64,000 nucleotides of DNA, taken from assembly GCA_036794395.1 (NCBI GenBank), contig DAIRGS010000001.1:4156-68155 (forward strand), given 5' to 3'. The position numbers were made by a program, and so were the translations under genes. The notes beneath the pieces were generated by a model that worked only from the letters and a program-made list of their open reading frames with translations, was not told where the DNA came from and did no database searches. This document shows, piece after piece, positions 46,551 through 55,063 of the stretch (its first letter is position 1; each line of letters begins with the position of its first letter). Source of the stretch: DASXMX01 sp036794395. Its GTDB lineage: Bacteria > Planctomycetota > Phycisphaerae > Tepidisphaerales > Tepidisphaeraceae.

Positions 46551-47141
46551 TCAGGCGCTGGTTTGCCAGTGTTTGATGGCGGGGAACGGGTGCAGCAGCA
46601 TGATGATGTTCAAGGCAAGATTATCGCGGATCGTGAGGGCGAGGGTCACTTCGATTGCAATGGTGGTAGCAATCGTCACCCAAACCGGCAGCCGCGCCGC
46701 CAGGACAAATCCGAGGATGGCGAACAAAATGTCGAACATCGAGTTCAAAATCGAGTCGCCGTAATAATCCAGCGAGATGGTTGCCGTCCGGTAGCGGTTA
46801 ATGAGAAATGGAGAATTCTCGATGACTTCCCACGCTGCTTCGACAATCACCGCCAAAATCAGGCGGTTAATCCATGGCAACCGCCGCCGGAAAATCATCC
46901 ACAGAACTGCATAAAAAAGAAAACCGTGAATGAGGTGCGAGAAAGAATAGGCATCGGCGATTTGCTGCGACAGTTCCGACGTGTTGGTTGCCGCCCACAA
47001 TCGAACATGCCCGCTCTTGCTGATCAGCAACCGGCCCATCGCCAGCTCGATCACCGCCGTGAGCAGCATGATGCCTGCAATAATCAGTAGAGATCCCCAG
47101 ACCCCGCGGCGATCAGCATCCTTCGGCATCCCACCAAGCAT
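46551..47141 (-). CDS. DUF2585 (UPF0314) membrane protein
   Basis: A 196-residue membrane protein with five to six helices and the strongly conserved DUF2585 elements FSHLIHGFLFYAVLWM, EAAWEVIENSPFLINRYRTATISLDYYGDSILNS and LTIRDNLALNIIMLLHP. The clustered His, Glu, Arg and Asp residues at the membrane face suggest an enzyme, but no activity is known. The start codon lies only 4 bp from the end of the second 270-bp MITE copy, so the insertion sits where promoter and ribosome site should be. Confidence 0.85.
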   Translation of the reverse strand: MLGGMPKDADRRGVWGSLLIIAGIMLLTAVIELAMGRLLISKSGHVRLWAATNTSELSQQIADAYSFSHLIHGFLFYAVLWMIFRRRLPWINRLILAVIVEAAWEVIENSPFLINRYRTATISLDYYGDSILNSMFDILFAILGFVLAARLPVWVTIATTIAIEVTLALTIRDNLALNIIMLLHPFPAIKHWQTSA

Positions 47142-47144
47142 ACC

Positions 47145-47410
47145 CTAAATGACCGTGCGCGATTCCACGCCATTGCCTTTAAGTGGCACGGCTTTCTAAG
47201 CCGTGGTCGAGGCAGCCGCGGGTCCGGGAACGGGTGAAATGTGGGAAAACCAACTTTCCTTGACGGAGCATTTTCTGCCAGCGGACCAGAAGGGAGTTGA
47301 ACGGTCGAAACTTGGTTTTCCCACATCTCACCCGTCGCTGATAGTTATCCCCCACGATCATGGGCTGGAAGCCCCATGCCACCAAGGCACCCAATTGCGC
47401 ACAGTCGTTT
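47145..47410. mobile_element. MITE-like element, copy 2 (diverged right end)
   Basis: Same family as 33768-34041: left end CTAAATGACCGTGCGCGATT, GGCACGGC hairpin, GTGGGAAAACCAACTTTCCT and the inverted GAAACTTGGTTTTCCCACAT, then GGGCTGGAAGCCCC. The last 40 bases of the right end are eroded. It fills the space between the DUF2585 gene and the downstream end of the hydrolase-like gene. Confidence 0.72.
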
Positions 47411-47441
47411 GGCGCATCCGCCACGCTTACCCCCGGAATTC

Positions 47442-48704
47442 TCAAAGAATCGAGATTTCACCATCGAAAAAGATGCGCACCGTCAAGGCGGCGGTTCGAT
47501 CATGAAGCAGCGCCGACGGCTCCATTTCTTCTCGCCAATACGAGTATTTCGGTTGGTAGGCACTTTGAAACAACTCAAAGCTCCGCCCATAAATCGGGTC
47601 CCGGCTCGTCGGATCGCCAATCACCAGGATCGGGCGGGGCCAAAGCGATTTAAGCGCCGACGCCGGGGAAAACCGCATCAGATCCGTCCCCAACTGCGCC
47701 GAAGCCACTGGCAAAATGGCGTTCATAAACGCCCACTGCCCCGCCCGGATCGTGTGCTGCTCGGCAACCATTTGCAGTACCCCACTCAGATTGTCGTAAG
47801 GATTGTATGCCGCAATCGCCGAAATGGCCTGTCCATCGGGCCCCGCGTCGGCCGCGGCCTCGATCAGCGCCACCGCCCCAAGCCCTTCGCCCAATCCCAG
47901 AATCCGATGACACTCCTTGGCGCGATTGGCGCGCAGATACTTCACCGCCCCCAGAACATCCCGGCTCTCCACCCCGCCAAATCCGGTGAACTGCCCACCC
48001 GACCGGCCATGCGCCCGAAAATCCAAAGCCAGAACGTTGTATCCATTGGCCAGAAGATTCGCGGCCAGAAACAGATCCCGGCTCTTATCCGCGGCAAACC
48101 CGTGACACAGCAGCACCGTATCCTGCCCCCACTTGGTCGAACCCCTGCCATCCGTACGCGCGTTATGCGTTGCCGGTATCCACCACGCTTCCAGCGGCGT
48201 TCCATCGGTTGCATTAAATGAAACCGTTTCGTACGGCGCATTGACCAGCGTTTGAGGATCGCCCACGGTCGGCGCTTTCGGCCGGTAAAGCACAAGTAAC
48301 GATCCCAGATAAGGCAGCCCCAGGATGACCAGAAGCGTCGCCTGCACAATCCCCGCCGACACCTGCACGAGCGGGCCGCCCCCGCGCCCGGTCTTCGCGT
48401 TAATCCGAAACACACGCGAGGTGAAATGCCAAAGCAGCCAGTTGGCCCCATACACAACGCACATCGCCGATATCCCCAGATAGACCGCGATCAGCATCTG
48501 CGACAACGGGATGCGCGCGCCAGCCAACGACATATATAAGAATGCAACCGTACCCCCGAGAAACGCCCCGATCGTGCACGCCCGAATCAGCATATGAACC
48601 GGATGCGCCCGCCGATTCATTCGAGCGACCCATGCCACCAGGGCCACCGAAATCACGGGCACCGCCAGGTAAAGCCACGTCATCGCCAGGTACATGTATC
48701 TCAT
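47442..48704 (-). CDS. membrane-anchored alpha/beta-hydrolase-like protein, nucleophile apparently missing
   Basis: A 420-residue protein with four N-terminal membrane helices (about residues 8-28, 40-62, 70-92 and 118-140), then an alpha/beta-hydrolase domain: DGTPLEAWWIPA, oxyanion region LLCHGFAADKSRD, DFRAHGRSGG and LVIGDPTSRDPIYG. At the nucleophile elbow, where GxSxG is expected, the sequence reads ILGLGEGLGAVAL, so Gly stands where Ser should be. It may be a non-hydrolytic scaffold or binding protein. It is otherwise full length, with no frameshift. Confidence 0.75.
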   Translation of the reverse strand: MRYMYLAMTWLYLAVPVISVALVAWVARMNRRAHPVHMLIRACTIGAFLGGTVAFLYMSLAGARIPLSQMLIAVYLGISAMCVVYGANWLLWHFTSRVFRINAKTGRGGGPLVQVSAGIVQATLLVILGLPYLGSLLVLYRPKAPTVGDPQTLVNAPYETVSFNATDGTPLEAWWIPATHNARTDGRGSTKWGQDTVLLCHGFAADKSRDLFLAANLLANGYNVLALDFRAHGRSGGQFTGFGGVESRDVLGAVKYLRANRAKECHRILGLGEGLGAVALIEAAADAGPDGQAISAIAAYNPYDNLSGVLQMVAEQHTIRAGQWAFMNAILPVASAQLGTDLMRFSPASALKSLWPRPILVIGDPTSRDPIYGRSFELFQSAYQPKYSYWREEMEPSALLHDRTAALTVRIFFDGEISIL

Positions 48705-48749
48705 CGGGCCGCTCCAGCGAACTGACTTCCCCCGCGTGCAATGATTCGA

Positions 48750-49595
48750 TTACTCGCCAACTGAAAACTCCCTGGGCGTCGGGGTGGTAAACGTCATTTC
48801 ACTTCCGGTTCGAGGATGCCGGATCTTCAAGCGTGTCGCGGCCAGCATGAGCCGTGTCGTTGGCTTAACGCCTTGCGGCCCATACAATCGATCGCCCACC
48901 ACCGGCGCGCCGCGTTCGGATAACTGCACTCGAATCTGATGTTTGCGGCCTGTTTCTAGTACCACGCGCAGCAGCGATAGTTTTCCTTCCCGTTTCACAA
49001 CCTCATACCGCGTCACCGCGCGCTCGCCCTTGGCGTGCTGGCGGGTCGACCGAACGGTCCCATCCGCGCGCTCAATCAGCCGGCTATCGATCATTCCCAC
49101 CAGCGGCGAAGGAACCCCATGAACCACCGCGCGATACTCCCGCCCAAACTCATGATGAAACAACTGCGACTTCAGCGATGTGTACGCCTGATCGTTCTTT
49201 GAAAAAACCAGCAGACCCGATGCATCCTTGTCGAGCCGGTGAATCAAGCCGACCCTTGCCGTGGGATCGGCTGCCAGAACGTAATCCCGCACCTGCGCCA
49301 GCAGCGTTGCCCGCGGCTCACGCGGAACCGTGCTGGTCAGCAACCCCGAGGGCTTATTAACCACCAGAATGTCCTGGTCCTCAAAGACAATCGAAAGATT
49401 CGACGCCGTGGGTCGATCCGGTGTCTGAACCTGAGCCGCCGACACCTCTACCTTGTCCTCGGCGCCCAGCGGTTCCGAAAGCTTCCTGGCAACCCGGCCA
49501 TTAACCCGCACCCGGCGTGCTTCCACCATGCGCTTCAGCGTTTGGCGCTTGGCCAGCGGGTACTCGCGAATCAGCCAGTCAAGGACGCTAGTCAT
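48750..49595 (-). CDS. RluA family pseudouridine synthase
   Basis: Isomerises uridine in 23S rRNA or tRNA. The 281-residue protein has an N-terminal S4 RNA-binding domain (KRMVEARRVRVNGRVARKLSEPL, about residues 21-43). The catalytic core holds GLIHRLDKDASGLLVFSKN, whose Asp is the nucleophile, and REYRAVVHG, TRYEVV and LETGRKHQIRVQLSERGAPVVGDRLYG. The length fits RluA/RluC/RluD types; which target it modifies cannot be told. It is divergent from the transposase fragment, 48 bp away. Confidence 0.9.
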   Translation of the reverse strand: MTSVLDWLIREYPLAKRQTLKRMVEARRVRVNGRVARKLSEPLGAEDKVEVSAAQVQTPDRPTASNLSIVFEDQDILVVNKPSGLLTSTVPREPRATLLAQVRDYVLAADPTARVGLIHRLDKDASGLLVFSKNDQAYTSLKSQLFHHEFGREYRAVVHGVPSPLVGMIDSRLIERADGTVRSTRQHAKGERAVTRYEVVKREGKLSLLRVVLETGRKHQIRVQLSERGAPVVGDRLYGPQGVKPTTRLMLAATRLKIRHPRTGSEMTFTTPTPREFSVGE

Positions 49596-49608
49596 GGCAA
49601 CAATATAC

Positions 49609-49637
49609 TTGACTCAGTGACTTTCCCTCGCTAATAT
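49609..49637 (+). promoter_or_regulatory. sigma-70-like promoter for the transposase ORF
   Basis: TTGACT (49609-49614), 17-base spacer, TAATAT (49632-49637). The predicted transcription start falls at or next to the ATG at 49644, so the message may be leaderless. Confidence 0.6.
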
Positions 49638-49643
49638 TCTGGC

Positions 49644-50786
49644 ATGAACGCGAACGAAAGCCAGATGCCTGAAACCCTGATCGAAGCCGTCCGGATGTTT
49701 TCCAATCTGGACTTTGCGACGGCGTTCTTTGCCGCCGTCCGCTGGCCCGCTGGCGTATGCTGCCCAAATTGCGGATCGACCAACGTTCTCCACCTTCCGA
49801 GCCGCCGCATGTGGGAATGCCGTGAGAAGCACGAACGTCGCCAGTTCTCCGTCAAGATCGGGACCATCTTTGAAAAATGTCGGTTGCCGATTGACAAGTG
49901 CCTCATCGCGGTTTGGCTTGAAGTGAATGCCAAGAACAGCATCAGCAGTTACGAAGTCGGACGGCACCTTGGCATCACACAGAAAACCGCGTGGTTCCTA
50001 CAGCACCGTATCCGTCTTGCCCTTAACGTCGGATCGTTCGACAAGATGGCCGGAACAGTTGAAGCGGACGAAACTTTCATCGGCGGCAAGGCCCGGAACA
50101 TGCACAAGGGGAAGCGCAAGGCCAAGGGTCGCGGAGTTGTCGGCAAGGCGGCGGTTATGGGACTTCTGGAACGCCACTCCGAAAAAGGAAAAAGCAAGGT
50201 CCGAACGTTCGTGGTCGATAACACCAAACGGAAGACTCTACAGCCCGTCGTGCGGACTCACGTTGAGGCCGGGTCGAATGTCTACCTCGAATTCTTTAGA
50301 ATCTTCGGGAAAGAGGCTAAGCGATCACGAAGTCTATCAATCACCGGCAAGAACGAAAAAAGTGAAGCGACGTTCCAGATTCCACGCAACTATGGAAAAC
50401 GGGTTGCCCAGTTGATCCGACGTCCCATACGGGTCACGGTCGAATATGGATCACTTGAGGGCACGCTAGTGCAACTGTCCAATGATCCGCTGAAAGACGA
50501 TGGGACTGCCAAGCTGAGAGAGCGGGACGGTGGCAACGATGTGTACTGTCATGCGTCCCCGGATATTGCCGCGAACATGGGCCATCACATCAATCGTCAA
50601 ACGCGGATTGTTGTATATGGGAACATCACATTTGAAGATGGCATTGCGAGGCGAATCGACGTAGAAGATTTTTCCGCGATTCCCGAAACACTTCCGACAC
50701 TAGAGGACATTCACGCACTCCAGCTTAAGCCATCCGGGGGCATGAGCATTGAAGATTTCTTGAGTGATATGAGGGGCGATGAGTAA
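49644..50786 (+). CDS. IS1595-type transposase fragment fused in frame to an antitoxin-like protein
   Basis: The first 210 residues are an ISXO2/IS1595-type transposase: zinc ribbon CCPNCGS...WECREKH, LGITQKTAWFLQHRI, first catalytic Asp in VEADETFIGGK. After VEAGSNVY the transposase continues only in the +1 frame (LSDHEVYQ) for about 15 codons and then stops matching, so the second and third catalytic residues are lost. From about residue 235 (GKNEKSEATFQIPRNYG) to the end the protein is unrelated. That part ends IVVYGNITFEDGIARRIDVEDF...GGMSIEDFLSDMRGDE, like antitoxins that sit before planctomycete PIN genes. The stop overlaps the PIN start. Confidence 0.7.
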   Translation: MNANESQMPETLIEAVRMFSNLDFATAFFAAVRWPAGVCCPNCGSTNVLHLPSRRMWECREKHERRQFSVKIGTIFEKCRLPIDKCLIAVWLEVNAKNSISSYEVGRHLGITQKTAWFLQHRIRLALNVGSFDKMAGTVEADETFIGGKARNMHKGKRKAKGRGVVGKAAVMGLLERHSEKGKSKVRTFVVDNTKRKTLQPVVRTHVEAGSNVYLEFFRIFGKEAKRSRSLSITGKNEKSEATFQIPRNYGKRVAQLIRRPIRVTVEYGSLEGTLVQLSNDPLKDDGTAKLRERDGGNDVYCHASPDIAANMGHHINRQTRIVVYGNITFEDGIARRIDVEDFSAIPETLPTLEDIHALQLKPSGGMSIEDFLSDMRGDE

Positions 50787-51270
50787 GCGGATCGCACTGG
50801 ACTCATGCTAAATTCTTCACTTGCTGATAGAGCATCCGCAATGGCTGACTCATCTAAAGACCATTTATAATGATGCGTTTTCTGGTTCGACAGCGATAGT
50901 CATTTCTGAGATTTGCATGGCTGAATGTTGTCGGCTCGACGCGCAGGGGGCTAAGCCACTCACACCCACGGAGTCAATGCGGATCATTTCGGCTTTCTTT
51001 CATCATCCGTTTTTGATTCGACGCGCCGTAACAAGTCGGGAATCTGAGTTAGCCGCACAATTCATTCGCGCTCATGGGTTCGGTACATGCGATGCACTGA
51101 TCGCGGCAACGGCGATTCTGGCCGACGCAACAGTTCTGATCACTTCTGACGGCTGTACGGGACGAAGGAAAGCCGGGAAGCTTCTGACTTGCGATGCCGT
51201 GGAAACAACATCCGGCAAGAAAATGCTGATACGGTCGCCAGACCAATACAATCTAGCGACTATTCCCTAG
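50779..51270 (+). pseudogene. PIN-domain toxin with premature stop
   Basis: From ATG 50779, overlapping the previous stop by 8 bp, the frame reads MSKRIALDSC, then TAA (50809-50811), then ILHLLIEHPQWL and on to 51270. Ignoring the stop, it is a 163-codon PIN ribonuclease with acids in ALDSC, SEICMAECC, GTCDALIAAT and VLITSDG. A point mutation has apparently killed it, unless translation restarts downstream without the first Asp. The overlap with the antitoxin-like frame supports a former toxin-antitoxin pair. Confidence 0.7.
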
Positions 51271-51280
51271 GATATTGCGT

Positions 51281-51439
51281 ATGGCATCAACAACACCTCA
51301 CACCGGCCCGCAAGACTTCAACGAAGGTCAAGGCGCGGCCGACAAGTTCCGTGCGGCAATCGGGCGAATAGCGGCATTGCCAAAGTCAGCAGCGCCGCGA
51401 GCGCAACCGACTCCCCGGAAGGCGTCGAAGAAAAAGTAG
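51281..51439 (+). CDS. small basic hypothetical protein
   Basis: A 52-codon ORF starting at ATG 51281 with TAGGA upstream: FNEGQGAADKFRAAIGRIAA in the middle and a Lys-rich end (PRKASKKK). Short proteins with an E-G-x-x-A-x-x-F helix and a Lys-rich tail occur in planctomycetes near toxin-antitoxin genes. It ends 8 bp before the next gene. Evidence is limited to frame, ribosome site and composition. Confidence 0.4.
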   Translation: MASTTPHTGPQDFNEGQGAADKFRAAIGRIAALPKSAAPRAQPTPRKASKKK

Positions 51440-51447
51440 GCCGCCTC

Positions 51448-51798
51448 ATGCGCCGCCGAATCTTCGCCCTCTCATCCCTGCTGTCGCTGCTGCTATGCCT
51501 GTACTGCGCCTGGTACGGCATGAGCTTGTATGTACTCTGGCGTCATGGATACATCGCGGACAACTCCGAAGTTATCGTCCACGATGCTCAGTTGGGGCGA
51601 CGCGGCGTCGATTACATGTTGGCTGCGATTCCGTTGACATCTCTTCCGATCGCCTGGTTCTTCTTGCGCTTGCAAAAAGCTTATCGCGATATTCAATTTC
51701 GGGAGCGCTGGCATCCGGGCCTTTGCAAGAACTGTTTCTACGAACTTCATGGTAACACCAGCGGTGTCTGCCCCGAATGCGGGACGGCAATTCACTGA
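51448..51798 (+). CDS. small membrane protein with C-terminal zinc ribbon
   Basis: A 116-residue protein with two membrane helices (about residues 7-32 and 58-75) and a C-terminal four-cysteine ribbon, LCKNCFYELHGNTSGVCPECGT. This ribbon (C-x2-C-[FY]-x-L-x-G-[NL]-x6-CPECG) is a recurring end of planctomycete small membrane proteins of unknown role. It likely follows the small basic ORF on one transcript. Confidence 0.6.
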   Translation: MRRRIFALSSLLSLLLCLYCAWYGMSLYVLWRHGYIADNSEVIVHDAQLGRRGVDYMLAAIPLTSLPIAWFFLRLQKAYRDIQFRERWHPGLCKNCFYELHGNTSGVCPECGTAIH

Positions 51799-52027
51799 GA
51801 CAGATATATTGTTGCCCTAGTCATTGCCATCGAAACTCGTTCCCGGGATTCACTATTCATCACTCTTGCCCATTAATGGCCGCGGCTGCATCTATGGGGA
51901 TTAATTCTGCAATTGGTGTCAAGCTACTGTTTATACAGATTTTACATCTAAAATGGGCAAAGTGGAGCCGGCCACTTTTGCGTTGTCCAGTGACCCGGAT
52001 GCACGCCAATGGCCGATAAAGACCCAC

Positions 52028-52243
52028 ATGATGGACAGAATCCTCTATTCGACATTAAACCTGGCGATCATGACGGCCATCGTTCTGCTTGCCGCGGCTA
52101 CTCTCATCTGCGCCCACGTCGGTGTGCTGACACTCATTTCGGGAGCAGCCCAGGGCGGCGGAACCCTGCTCGGGGTCTCGTGCTTTCTAGCAGTGGGCGC
52201 CATGTTCATGATTCGGAACCGAAACGACTTGGCTGATCGGTAG
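52028..52243 (+). CDS. small hydrophobic hypothetical protein
   Basis: A 71-residue ORF with two predicted membrane helices (LNLAIMTAIVLLAAATLICAHV and GTLLGVSCFLAVGAMFMI). There is no good ribosome site, and the frame could start earlier (51953). It resembles nothing I know. The preceding 51799-52027 holds nothing I can name. Confidence 0.3.
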   Translation: MMDRILYSTLNLAIMTAIVLLAAATLICAHVGVLTLISGAAQGGGTLLGVSCFLAVGAMFMIRNRNDLADR

Positions 52244-52258
52244 CGTAGCCTGAGCCGG

Positions 52259-52390
52259 CAGGGCTATCGCCTATGACCGCTCCGACGCAAAAAATGGGAG
52301 TGCGAGGCTCCTGCCGAGTTTGTGCTTGATCGAAAAATGCGGCTCGGCAGGAGCCTCGCACTCCCGCTGAGCGCATATGCGATTGCCCTG
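52259..52390. mobile_element. MITE-like element carrying an inverted REP pair, second copy with 10-bp repeats
   Basis: Outer inverted ends CAGGGCTATCGCCTATG (52259-52275) and CATATGCGATTGCCCTG (52374-52390) enclose the REP pair (arms 52295-52318 and 52340-52364). The 10 bases just outside are CCTGAGCCGG (52249-52258) and CATGAGCCGG (52391-52400), nine of ten identical, a probable target-site duplication. At 132 bp it is the cleanest copy and matches the element at 18711-18863 in layout. Confidence 0.78.
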
Positions 52391-52505
52391 CATGAGCCGG
52401 GCAGTCAAAAGAATATTTCTGCCGAATCTTGCAAACCTTAGGGTCGGCAGGGTTACAATCTATTCAGGAAGTGAGGTCGGTGTCGCGTTGCTAAAGGAGA
52501 TCGTG

Positions 52506-53666
52506 ATGTGGCGCGTACTCTTGTTGATTGTCGTAACCGCCGTGGCCAATCGCTACGCATCCGCCCAGGCTACCGAACCGGGATCTCCCCCTTCGCCCAC
52601 CGTCCTGGTCCTCCGATTCATCACCCCCGATGACCCCGACGCCTCCGACTGGATTGGCAGGGCCGCCCAGGAAGATCTCGCAACCGATTTAACCCGCGGC
52701 ACGACCGCACGGATCAAAGCGCCTTTCGAGGCCAAGCCAGTCGCCGATCTCGATGCCGCCCTGAAACGCGGCCGCGAAGTTCACGCCACGCACGTCGTCT
52801 TTGGCCAGGCGCAGTCGATGGAAGGAAATGTTCGCCTCACCGGGCAGGTTCTCGATGTCGATTCCGGTCGGCCGTTGGGCACCCTCAAAATCACCGGCCC
52901 GCGCAGCAGCCTGTTCGATCTGGAAGATGCACTGGCACGTCAGGTGTTTGCGTCGCTGCCGCAATCGATGTTGAAACCCGATACGCTCAAGTCGCTCGAG
53001 CAGGATCCCCCCGCCTCGGTCGTTCAGCTGAGTGATCCCGAACCCGAGCCGGTTCGGGTCTTTCCACCCTATGCCTCCGCGGACTACTCGATCCCCGAGC
53101 GTTACGAAGGCGCGCCCGCAATCGTCATCAATAACATCTTGCCTTCTTATGACGCCGTGGTGCCCGGCTACGCTCCGCCGCTGTTTGGCTATGGGCCCTA
53201 CGCTTATTCACCATTTTATGGCTCCCCATATGGATGGAATGTCGGTTATGCCAATGGCTGGTACCCCGCCTTTAACGATCCCTTCGGCTGGCAGCCGTAT
53301 GGCGGTGTCGTCGTGGTCGGCAACCCCTTTGGCTTCCGACAGGGTCCAGCCCGCCATCATCGCAATGGGTTCGGCGGAGGCCGGGGTGGCTTTGGCAATC
53401 GGTCGGGCGAGAGCTTCGCTGGTGCAGGCCAAGGGTTTGGCGGAAATGGTGAGGTGGGTGGCGTTGGAAACCCGGTCACATTTCAATTCGACTTCCAGGG
53501 CGGACAAGCATTCCAGGGCGTTCCCGCCAGAGGTTTCGCCCCCGCCATCCCCGCAGGTGGATTCAAAGTTGGCATCCCCCAAACCGGATTCGGCAACATG
53601 CGCGGCCCCGGTTTCCGCGGCCCCGCCTTTGGCAACTCCATCCGCGGTGGCTCCGCAGTGCATTGA
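52506..53666 (+). CDS. exported protein with CsgG/FlgO-like domain and Gly/Phe/Tyr-rich tail
   Basis: Start ATG 52506 has AAAGGAG six bases upstream and a signal peptide follows (cleavage near ASAQA). Residues about 30-170 resemble the FlgO/TolB-N/CsgG nucleotide-free fold used at cell envelopes: VLVLRFITPDDPDASDWIGRAAQEDLATDL, GREVHATHVVFGQAQ, VRLTGQVLDVDSGRPLG. From about residue 190 the chain is low-complexity, rich in Pro, Tyr, Gly and Phe, with repeats such as GYGPYAYSPFYGSPYG and later GFGGGRGGFGN. It may be a surface or pore-associated structural protein. Confidence 0.6.
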   Translation: MWRVLLLIVVTAVANRYASAQATEPGSPPSPTVLVLRFITPDDPDASDWIGRAAQEDLATDLTRGTTARIKAPFEAKPVADLDAALKRGREVHATHVVFGQAQSMEGNVRLTGQVLDVDSGRPLGTLKITGPRSSLFDLEDALARQVFASLPQSMLKPDTLKSLEQDPPASVVQLSDPEPEPVRVFPPYASADYSIPERYEGAPAIVINNILPSYDAVVPGYAPPLFGYGPYAYSPFYGSPYGWNVGYANGWYPAFNDPFGWQPYGGVVVVGNPFGFRQGPARHHRNGFGGGRGGFGNRSGESFAGAGQGFGGNGEVGGVGNPVTFQFDFQGGQAFQGVPARGFAPAIPAGGFKVGIPQTGFGNMRGPGFRGPAFGNSIRGGSAVH

Positions 53667-53800
53667 CCTTAAGTCGCAACTCGCTCCTACGATAAAGCTC
53701 CAACACTCGAGCAGCCCCCACGCCGGGCGTAGAGCGGTACCCCGCGCCACCCCGGCTTCTCCGAACGTTGCCATTCACCGTGGATTTGATGAAGTTGTGA

Positions 53801-55042
53801 TCAGGTAGGGTGCGTTACCCCGAACACCGTCCCACGACGTTCTTTCCCAAGCGCTGTAACAATCGCAGCCAAAGTAAACACCGTCAGCGCCGTCCCTGCC
53901 ATCACCGGCGCATAACTCCCCGTTCTTTCCGCCAGGTGAGTCTGCAACAACGGCGCAGCCCCCGCAATCAACACCCCGCACTGATACGCAAATCCCGGCA
54001 AAAACCCCCGAACCGAATCCGGCGACAATTCCGATATATGCGCCGGGATGATCCCCCAAGCCCCCTGCACCATGAACTGGATCAGGAATCCACCAAGCCA
54101 AAGCAGAATCGCGCTCTGCGCAAAAGCCCACATCGGCACCACGCAGCACGCCAGCACCAGAGCGATCACCATCGCCCGTCGCCGGCCGATCCGATCGGAC
54201 AGAAAACCAAAAACAATCCCCCCGCTGACCGCCCCAACCATACTGAACGCATTCAGCATCGCCCGCTTCTGAGGGCTATACCCATGCGCTTTCTCCAGAA
54301 AGGTCGGATAGAGATCCTGTGTCCCGTGCGATGAAAAGTTCATCATCGCCATCAGCGCCACCAGGTACAAAAACAGCGGCCAATGAGAAACGATACTCTC
54401 GACCAGTGCTCCCCAATCGCGATGGCGCGTGCGCTGCCAGACTTCCGATTCCTTCACGCCAAACCGCACGTACAGCGCCAGCAATGCCGGTAAGCCCCCG
54501 ATAAAAAACAGCGGCCGCCACCCGACGCGCGGGAACACAAAGAAATAACAGAACGATGCCAGCAGATTTCCAACCGCGTAACCTTCCTGAAGCACGCCCG
54601 ACAGAACCCCGCGCCACTTTGCCGGCACTTTTTCCATGGCCAGTGAAGCGCCCACCCCCCATTCCCCGCCCATCCCGATTCCAAACAAAGCTCGAAGAAT
54701 CAGAAACGTCGTCAGATTGGGCGCGAGACCGGACAGCACTTCCACAATCGAAAAGAAAACCAGATCGATCATGAGCGGCAATCGCCGGCCGTATCGATCC
54801 GCCATCAGTCCAAAAATAAAAGCCCCAACCGGCCGAAACGCCATGGTGAGCGTGATCGACAGCATCACCGCTTCGAGGCGTTCGTTGAACTCCTTGGCGA
54901 TGGCCGTCACGCACATCACCACCAGAAAGAAATCGAACGCATCCAGCGTCCAGCCCAGAAATCCCGCGAATAGCGCGCGAGCCGCTTCGCCCGCGCTGGG
55001 CTCATTGAGGGACCGCGCAAAGTCCAGCGGTTCAGTGCTCAT
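53801..55042 (-). CDS. MFS transporter, SHS/sialate-type
   Basis: A 413-residue twelve-helix secondary transporter. GWTLDAFDFFLVVMCVTAIAKEF opens helix 1, DRYGRRLPLM is the MFS signature in the loop between helices 2 and 3, and GIGMGGEWGVGASLAMEKVPAKWRGVLSGVLQEGYAVGN is typical of the sialate/lactate:proton symporter group. The substrate is probably an organic acid or sugar acid. It follows the halogenase-like gene on the same strand with 21 bp between them, so the two are probably one operon. Confidence 0.85.
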   Translation of the reverse strand: MSTEPLDFARSLNEPSAGEAARALFAGFLGWTLDAFDFFLVVMCVTAIAKEFNERLEAVMLSITLTMAFRPVGAFIFGLMADRYGRRLPLMIDLVFFSIVEVLSGLAPNLTTFLILRALFGIGMGGEWGVGASLAMEKVPAKWRGVLSGVLQEGYAVGNLLASFCYFFVFPRVGWRPLFFIGGLPALLALYVRFGVKESEVWQRTRHRDWGALVESIVSHWPLFLYLVALMAMMNFSSHGTQDLYPTFLEKAHGYSPQKRAMLNAFSMVGAVSGGIVFGFLSDRIGRRRAMVIALVLACCVVPMWAFAQSAILLWLGGFLIQFMVQGAWGIIPAHISELSPDSVRGFLPGFAYQCGVLIAGAAPLLQTHLAERTGSYAPVMAGTALTVFTLAAIVTALGKERRGTVFGVTHPT

Positions 55043-55063
55043 GTGGCGAAAAATCCGTGTGAT

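Noticed and set aside
50809..50811. recoded or pyrrolysine/selenocysteine-like stop codons (TAA here, TAG at 62604)
   Set aside because: Two different stop codons in unrelated genes at unconserved positions; mutation or sequencing error is simpler.
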